Assembly: GCA_019188255.1 (NCBI GenBank)
Contig: JAETXT010000010.1
Location: forward strand, 3,472,001-3,536,000
From: Verticillium longisporum
Taxonomy: Eukaryota > Ascomycota > Sordariomycetes > Glomerellales > Plectosphaerellaceae
Direction: 5' to 3'
Length of the DNA: 64,000 bases
Shown: positions 57,801-64,000 of the stretch, one piece after another
How positions within the stretch are numbered: position 1 is the stretch's first letter
How the letters are laid out: every line of letters begins with the position of its first letter
Translations under genes and position numbers: made by a program
The notes under the pieces: model-generated
Databases searched by the model: none
Told to the model about the DNA's origin: nothing
Seen by the model: only the letters and a program-made list of their open reading frames with translations

Positions 57801-59461
57801 TCAACTTCAAGCCCGCACAGTCGCTCAAGGTCACCTGCCTGACTATTGGTTCGCGGGGTGACGTGCAGCCATACATTGCTTTATGCAAGGGGCTCATCGC
57901 CGAGGGCCACAGGCCGCGCATCGCAACACACGCCGAGTTCCAGCCGTGGATCGAGAGTCATGGGATCGAGTTTGCTAAGGTCGAAGGCGATCCCGGTGAA
58001 CTCATGCGGCTGTGTATTGAGAATGGCACCTTCACATTTTCTTTCATTCGCGAAGCCAACTCAATGTTCCGTGGCTGGCTGGACGAACTTCTTGTATCAG
58101 CTTGGGAGGCTTGCCAGGGTTCGGACCTGCTGATTGAGAGCCCGAGTGCCATGGCGGGCATTCATGTTGCCGAAGCCCTTGGCATCCCATACTTCCGAGC
58201 CTTCACAATGCCGTGGACGCGGACGCGAGCGTATTCACACGCCTTTGCGGTGCCCGAGTCGAAATAGGGCGGTGCCTACAACTAGATGACGTACATCATG
58301 TACGACAACATCTTCTGGAAGGCCACGGCAGGACAGGTCAACCGCTGGAGGAACAAGACGCTCAAGCTGCCAAACACGAACCTCGAGAAGATGCAGCCGA
58401 ACAAGGTCCCGTTCTTGTACAACTTTTCGCCCTCGGTCGTGGCACCGCCGCTCGATTTTTCCGACTGGATTCGCGTTACAGGATACTGGTTCCTGGACGA
58501 AGCGACCAAGTGGGAACCGCCCAAGGAGCTGACGGACTTTATTGCTCAGGCGCGTGCCGACGATAAGAAGCTCGTCTACGTTGGATTTGGCTCCATTATT
58601 GTCAACGACACAGCCAAGATGACGCAGGAGGTCATTGATGCAGTACTCAAGGCCGATGTGCGCTGCATCCTTTCCAAGGGCTGGTCAGACCGCGTGGCAA
58701 ACAGCGGCGATGCCGGCACTGATGATGCTGCTGCGGCATCTAAGCGCGAGGAGCCAGTCATGCCACCCGAGATTCACGTCATCAAGAGCGCCCCGCACGA
58801 CTGGTTGTTCTCGCAGATTGACGCCGCGGCGCACCATGGCGGCAGCGGCACCACGGGCGCGAGTCTACGAGCAGGCATCCCGACAATCATTCGTCCGTTC
58901 TTTGGCGACCAGTTCTTCTTCGGTAACCGGGTTGAGGACATTGGGGTTGGTATCTGCCTGAAGAAGTGGGGGGCCACCAGCTTCGCGCGCGCTCTATGGG
59001 AGGCGACGCACAACGAGCGCATGATCATAAAGGCGCGCGTGCTGGGCGAGCAAATTCGCAAGGTACGTGTTTGATAAGCCCCGTCAAGTCAGATCAACGA
59101 GTACTAACATATACAGGAAAACGGTGTCGAGAGCGCCATTCAGTGCATTTACCGCGATATGGAGTACGCCACAAGCCTCGTCAAGCGCAAGGGCGACAAG
59201 AATCGCAAGGGAGCCCAAGGCCAGCAGGCTGACGCGAGGATGGGCTCAGACCCCGATGCAGATGCGGATGAGGAGGAAGAGAGTTGGACCTTTATCGGCG
59301 GTGACGAGCCGGACCCGGACGTGGTCACACAGCGACTTTCGGCAATGCATGCATCTGCCAGCGGCGGGCATGTCCCTGGCATGGGAACCCTGAGAGCCGA
59401 CAGCAAGAGTCTAGGCAGCAAGGTGCTGGGCAGTAGCCCCGGGTCGCAGGTTGCTGCTTAG
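54865..59461 (+). CDS. ATG26: Sterol 3-beta-glucosyltransferase Atg26, with two in-frame TAG codons
   Basis: Transfers glucose from UDP-glucose to membrane sterols; in some fungi it is needed for pexophagy. Four exons (54865-55702, 55763-55860, 55910-59062, 59117-59461) give 1478 codons. Order: a disordered basic/acidic N-terminus, a first GRAM ([19 protein letters not shown]), a PH domain ([20 protein letters not shown]), a Ser-rich linker and a second GRAM ([20 protein letters not shown]). The GT28/GT1 catalytic part follows, with [30 protein letters not shown] and the sugar-nucleotide motif [21 protein letters not shown] stops occur at 58265-58267 and 58283-58285 (codons about 1098 and 1104), inside the conserved stretch GGAYN between the two glycosyltransferase halves. 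On both sides the frame is intact. Either the copy is newly dead, the stops are read through, or they are sequence errors. Confidence 0.9.
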
Positions 59462-60032
59462 CAAGCCGATTCGTGGGAGCCTATGTGAGGAGGTGCGGGA
59501 CGATGGTCTGGGACACGCCAGCCTGATATGGATGTTTGTTCTCACACATTTGGCTAGGCGTTTGGGTTACGAGGCTTGTTTTCAGTGACCCGATCACGAC
59601 AGTCATGACGAAACTTTTAGAGGTATTGCTAATAATACGATTACATGGAAACAGGCGTGGTGGCTGTGGTGTTTGCGCAGAGAATACGAACACGGATCTC
59701 GCAGGGGCCGAAGCCCGGAGTCGCGGTTGGGTGCCGGGCGTGGTCGGGTCCGTTGTGACTCTAGCGCCAGCCTAAGGCACCGGCTCTTGGTGACTGAGGT
59801 TCGCGCTGCGGACACTTGTAAAGTCGCCGTACTATTACTCAAGAGGAGGTCGAGGGTTCCCCAGGCCTGTTCGAGCCGGTGCTTCTTTACCCCTTGCTGT
59901 CGTGTTCAGGCTACACACAGAAGGAGACGCAGTTGCCTCCTTGACTCTTTTGCATTTCCCCGTCAGCTGTTTGTCTCTCCTTTGATCTCCATTCAAGTGG
60001 ACAGTTCCTCATGTTCCTGACCTCCCAACATC
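59462..60032. other. Intergenic, no gene seen
   Basis: About 570 bases between ATG26 and the P450 relic. I looked here for the missing membrane anchor exon of the P450 and did not find a hydrophobic stretch with a usable splice site. Confidence 0.4.
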
Positions 60033-61582
60033 ATGTCATCTCGTTCCAATGTCCCTGGTCCGTTCTGGGCTAAGATGATGGATCTCTGGATGGCAAGATT
60101 CGACCTCAAAGGTAAGCTGTCCCTGCAAGCTAACCCCTTTCCCTGCATACTGCGGGCATCTCTGCTCCTCCCCAGCCAGCATTGACGAGTGAAGAGGCAA
60201 ACGAACCGCGATGATCCATTCACTACACCAGCAATACGGACCAGCGGTGCAGATCGGTCCCACCACTTTCTGCTTCGCATCACCGCGCGCAGTGGGGGAT
60301 ATCTATAACCACAAGCCCCGGCTCGATCGGCCTCGTGGCGACGCAATGTCTTTGGAACAGTTTGGGCGAGAGAACCTAGTCAGCACGCGGTGCGGGGACC
60401 TGCATTTTCGGCGGAGGAGGGCCGTCGCCGCGGGGTATTCCGTGCCTGTCGTGGGGGACTGCTGTGCAAGAGATGCTTCGCGAGCTTGTTGCTAGGTTCA
60501 TGAGCAATTTGGAGACGGAGAGGACGGCAGCGGGCAGTCGTGGGGTTGATGTGTGGCCGCAGTTGCGGTGGCTGGCTGCGGATAACATGTCGAGAATCTC
60601 ATTCGGTGATGCTGGTGGGTTAGACTTGCTGGGAGATAAGGAGGGCCAGAGGGAGAGCATGTCGTATTATCTGAGCTCGAGCCAGATAGAGGAGGAGGCT
60701 TCTTCTTTGAGGGTTCTGATGATGGCGTGGTTCCCTCGTGAGTAGGTCCCTGCCTGCTTCGGCGCTCATTGCTCACCTCGGCAGGCATGAGCAAAGTGCT
60801 GGAGGGTATGTTCCCTTCCTGGTTCATTACCATGACGGATACCCAGAGATGGGCTCTCGAGGCCACGCCAAAGGCTTTGAAACTTGACGTCGAGAGCTCA
60901 GATGGCGAGCACATACCGGTGGCGATGCAGCTCGCGAGACATCAAAAGGCAAATGGCAGCTCAGAGGCCGTGCCTGATGAGAAGTGCATTGCAGGCGAAG
61001 CCCTGGATCACTGGCTGGCCGGTACGCACCATCCCGTCTTGCATCTTGCGTCCGCTAACAAATAACTTGTAGGGTCCTCCACGACCCCGGATGCGCTCTC
61101 CTGGTTGCTTTACGAGCTTTCGCGCCCCGAAAACGCCCTTCGTCAACAGCGTCTTCAGCAAGAGCTTCGTGCGGCCAGTATCACGCCGGAATCTCCGCCT
61201 CATATCCATGACCTCACCAAGCTTACCTACCTAGACTGCGTGCTCCGCGAGACCCTTCGACGGCATCCACCGACCCCTTTTTCCCTGACTCGGGAGGCTC
61301 CCAGTGGCGGCATGACAGTTGATGGGCACTTCGTCCCAGGCGGAGTCAGTGGCCTAGCTTCCAAGATGATCATGGTTCACCAACTTGACCGACATGTAGG
61401 CACGAGTCTCGGCACAGTCAGTCAGCCTCCACATGGATCCCGACGTGTTCCATGAGCCCAATGACTGGAATCCCGAACGATGGGATATTGCGCGGGCCAG
61501 TCCGCAATTCAAAGAGATGCAGAAGAGTTTCTGGCCATTCGGAAGTGGCCCAAGGATGTGCATCGGCATGCTGTGGCAGTAG
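60033..61582 (+). pseudogene. Cytochrome P450 relic, truncated at both ends and frameshifted
   Basis: Heme-thiolate monooxygenase fold. The first exon starts at VPGPFWAKMMDLWMARFDL, the proline-rich hinge, with no membrane anchor before it. Spliced exons read HSLHQQYGPAVQIGPTTF, VWPQLRWLAADNMSRISFG, an I-helix AGSSTTPDALSWLLYEL, the ExxR motif LRETLRRHPPTPF, NPERWD and the heme-ligand motif FWPFGSGPRMCIGM. Two lesions are visible. A G run at 60453-60457 shifts the frame just before VQEMLRELVARFM. A TAG at 61580 ends the protein five codons after the heme Cys motif, so the last roughly 50 residues are missing. Introns keep good splice sites, which points to recent decay. It is about 19 kb from the cluster, so a link is not supported. 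Confidence 0.78.
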
Positions 61583-61970
61583 GCATTAAGCCTCGGAAGG
61601 CCGTCTTGGTCAAAGACGAGATAGAAACACAGAAGCATGTAAGATAGTCGAGGTTGTTTTGTGGCAGACACCTATTACCTGATGACTCTCATCTCCGCTC
61701 GGCAGGAAACCAAAGGTGATTCCTTCCAATCACGAAGGTGTGAATACAATGAACCACCGCCATGTGATCAGATGATTGTCGACTACTTCTCCCATGGGCG
61801 AGAAGATCTCTCTCCCCCTTGCCACTGATCGATGAAGACAGCGCGAAGCATTCTGAACCAGATCGCGGCAGGGCTGGGAGACCTTTCAATCCTTGACTCT
61901 CATTACGACCAGAATCTCATCTCCATAATGCATGCATACCCCCACCCCATAGTTCATCGGCGAAGGGCCC
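61583..61970. other. Convergent intergenic region, no gene seen
   Basis: About 390 bases between the P450 relic and the NYN-LOTUS gene stop. No continuation of the P450 C-terminus is visible in any frame. Confidence 0.45.
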
Positions 61971-62813
61971 TCAAGCGCCATGACTGAGTGCGCCGAAACG
62001 CCGCTGCCGCTTGTCCCTAGCGTAGATGACCATTGGCTTTCCGGCACCTGGACTTCGTCTGTCGATGTGGAACAGCTCGGTCGCAATGACGAGTTCGCTA
62101 AGCTTGGTGAAGCCGTACGTTCGCGGATCAAAGTCGGGATGCTGCTTCGTGATGAGACCGCCAACTTTGGCTAGGTTGGCCCAGCCTTCTTCGTCTGAAG
62201 CTGCCTCGATGGCCATGCGCAACTGCTTTGCCAGTTGAGCCTCGTTCCTCAAGGACGGCACTGCTTGTGACGATCGCTGGGCCAGAAATGCATTGCTGGT
62301 GCTCGCCTTGGCTGTCGGCACTGTAGCTACCACTGGCAATGACGGCTGCACGGCCACGAGCTGCTCGTCATTGTAGAGAATGTTCTCAAAGTGAGTAAAC
62401 TTGTCGCACGCTGCGACGAATGGCTTGGGTGTCTTGCGCTCGCCGAAGCCATACACGGCCAGGCCCGACTCGCGGATGCGGGCCGCCAAACGGGTGAAAT
62501 CGCTGTCACTCGATGCCAAGCAGAAGCCGTCGAAGCGATTCGTGTACAGCAGGTCCATGGCGTCGATGATCATGGCCGAGTCGGTCGCGTTTTTGCCCGA
62601 CGTGTACGCGAATTGCTGGACGGGCTGGATCGACTGCGTGAGCAGCTGCTCCTTCCAGCTTCGGAGACTGTTGCCAGTCCAGTCGCCGTAGGCTCGTCGG
62701 GCGAACGCCGTGCCGAACTTGGCAACTTCGGCGAGAAGAGGCGCCGCCATGGCCGGGGAGACATTGTCGGCATCAATAAGGACCGCGAGTTTGACAGTCG
62801 TCTCAACGGCCAT
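61971..62813 (-). CDS. NYN-domain (PIN-like) nuclease with C-terminal LOTUS/OST-HTH domain
   Basis: Probable metal-dependent RNA nuclease or RNA-binding regulator of 280 residues, intronless. The NYN domain opens with VKLAVLIDADNVSPAMAAPL (first catalytic Asp pair) and continues RRAYGDWTGNSLRSWKEQL, QQFAYTSGKNATDSAMIIDA and DGFCLASSDSDFTRLAARI (Asp pair SDSD), then VYGFGERKTPKPFV. After a Ser/Ala-rich linker the LOTUS part reads GWANLAKVGGLITKQHPDF and YGFTKLSELVIA. All acidic residues expected for a PIN-like active site are present. The architecture and wording of the motifs are those of the family widespread in bacteria, so an ancient transfer into fungi is possible. The RNA target is unknown. 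Confidence 0.87.
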   Translation of the reverse strand: MAVETTVKLAVLIDADNVSPAMAAPLLAEVAKFGTAFARRAYGDWTGNSLRSWKEQLLTQSIQPVQQFAYTSGKNATDSAMIIDAMDLLYTNRFDGFCLASSDSDFTRLAARIRESGLAVYGFGERKTPKPFVAACDKFTHFENILYNDEQLVAVQPSLPVVATVPTAKASTSNAFLAQRSSQAVPSLRNEAQLAKQLRMAIEAASDEEGWANLAKVGGLITKQHPDFDPRTYGFTKLSELVIATELFHIDRRSPGAGKPMVIYARDKRQRRFGALSHGA

Positions 62814-63478
62814 GCTGTGGGCTCTAGAGCTTGGACGCGACAGGTGATGATGTTAATTGATTGTGCTGATTGTGTTGGTCGTTTGTTTGACTGCTGACGA
62901 CAATCCGAGCTGTTAATTAGGTCATGTGTTAGGCGCCCGTCAAGCGGATCCCAACAGCACACAGCGGTAGAATGCTTAGTCCATCAGTGAGACGCGCGCA
63001 TGTGGAACCTGATTGGAAAGTCCCTGAATGAGTGTCAGGCGTGCTGATATGAATTTGCAACATGGTTTTTTTTTAGTTTCGCTCCAAGTTTCAGGGTGCT
63101 GCCGCCCTCACCAATTGAGGCAATTAAGGCATACTACTCTGGATGGGGGGACTTCGTGAACACGAAGCTAGGGCGGGTCGCATGTCGCATGTCGCATGCC
63201 TCGCCTGGCTCAGAACTGGCTTGGTGTTACTCATAGTGCTTCTTATCGAGCGCCGCAAGCTTATCATTATAGTTGAGGCTCGTCGTCAGGGTTCCATGCG
63301 GTCGACAATTCAGCGGAAATCGCTGTAAAGCTCGGGACACGATGAAGAGCCCTGAAGCCTGACGCGCGAGATCATTGACGTCTGTCGCCCAAGTCGCCAA
63401 TACTGTTGGTATATTTGTTCGTGCGAAGTCAGCATACCTAGCATCTAACATCAAGACGAGTATTTAGGCACGAGAGAA
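62814..63478. other. Intergenic, no gene seen
   Basis: About 660 bases upstream of the NYN gene with a T10 run near 63066 and no recognisable coding or RNA feature. Confidence 0.45.
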
Positions 63479-63999
63479 CTAATGAAAGGGGGTAGCAGTT
63501 GGCTCTAGCATTCCTGTCGTTTGGTTGTCGTTCGTCTGGTGACAATGTCCTGGTCGAATAGTCTGATGGATGCTGTTCATATCTGTGAGAACGGATCCTT
63601 TGTGTATGTGTTGGTCGTTAGAAGTACTCGCCCTTGCCGTGACATCCTCATTGAGAAGCAGAGGCCGAATCCCCGGCTGTCCTCCATAACGCAAATAGAA
63701 ATCGAGCCTGTCACAGCTTAAAACCACGTCGTCACACCTATCATGACCGTCGTGCCTCGTTTTCCGTCGCTTCATTTTCAAGGAAATAGCTTCGGCCTCG
63801 CCCACCGCATGCCATACGTGGTTCTTGCCAGGGTCGTGGCCGAGAATAGTATCCAGTGTTGTTTCGAAGCGCCAATTGATTGTTTCCAGTTCGGTGCCTT
63901 TCCCATCCATTGCTAGTAATTTGTGGCTTTTTTAGGCTCGTCTTCGTTCAAATATAGTCGACCATCGTCATCTGTTGTCAGCTTCTCGATATCCGGCAT
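63479..63999 (-). CDS. Possible partial hypothetical gene at the window end
   Basis: On the minus strand a frame starting at 63999 reads MPDIEKLTTDDDGRLYLNED and stops after 28 codons. A second frame, from an ATG at 63910, is open for 143 codons and includes INWRFETTLDTILGHDPGKN and HVWHAVGEAEAI before a low-information tail. Both look more protein-like than the surrounding shadows, and they may be exons of a gene running in from beyond 64000. I recognise no family, and the joining intron is not evident. Confidence 0.25.
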
Positions 64000-64000
64000 C

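Noticed and set aside
58250..58285. 36-nt intron removing both TAG codons in ATG26
   Set aside because: It starts GT and ends AG and keeps the frame, but it is shorter than usual fungal introns, lacks a branch site and would delete a conserved segment.
1..64000. CRISPR arrays, tRNA or rRNA genes
   Set aside because: No regularly spaced repeats and no tRNA arm or rRNA signature was seen; CRISPR is also not expected in a fungal genome.

Overview
This window is nuclear DNA of a filamentous ascomycete (Pezizomycotina, probably Sordariomycetes). The evidence is genes split by 45-100 nt GT-AG introns, a PH/GRAM-containing Atg26 sterol glucosyltransferase, an Mtf2-like mitochondrial protein, a family-3 pectate lyase, and a SAT-type non-reducing polyketide synthase. 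I cannot name the species from the sequence alone.

Layout. 0-10 kb: a GPR1/FUN34/YaaH-type acetate transporter (minus), then a nearly complete non-LTR (LINE) retrotransposon on the minus strand. Its boundaries can be fixed by a 12-bp target-site duplication (4501-4512 and 10065-10076). 10-12 kb: one small His/Gly-rich protein gene. 12-41 kb: a secondary-metabolite gene cluster, in order a secreted FAD-linked (berberine-bridge-like) oxidase (-), a secreted alpha/beta hydrolase (+), a phenol-hydroxylase-like FAD monooxygenase (-), an O-methyltransferase (+), a three-repeat Myb regulator (+), a short-chain dehydrogenase (+), an A-T-R reductase of NRPS-like type (-), a SAT-KS-MAT-PT-ACP-ACP-TE polyketide synthase (+) and a DHA2-type MFS exporter (+). 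41-45 kb: about 4 kb without a recognisable gene. 45-64 kb: pectate lyase PL3, a single-pass membrane protein, an Mtf2-like gene divergent from CMR1, ATG26, a decayed cytochrome P450 and an intronless NYN-LOTUS gene.

How the cluster should work (inference): the PKS makes an aromatic polyketide acid. The A-T-R enzyme can activate an acid and reduce it to aldehyde or alcohol. The monooxygenase hydroxylates the ring, the methyltransferase caps a phenol, and the SDR, FAD oxidase and hydrolase do late or extracellular steps. The MFS protein exports the product. There is no P450 inside the cluster.

The most interesting observation is a shared sequence, YACTCCGGTCC. It occurs five times by eye: once in each of two divergent promoters (oxidase/hydrolase, monooxygenase/methyltransferase), twice in the reductase/PKS divergent promoter, and once upstream of the SDR. 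It touches seven of the nine cluster genes and I saw it nowhere else in the window. It is a candidate pathway-specific operator. A second theme is gene damage. Single-base frame breaks occur in LINE ORF2, the hydrolase, the monooxygenase, the membrane protein and the P450, and ATG26 carries two in-frame TAG codons six codons apart. Several breaks lie in short homopolymers, so assembly error must be separated from real decay.
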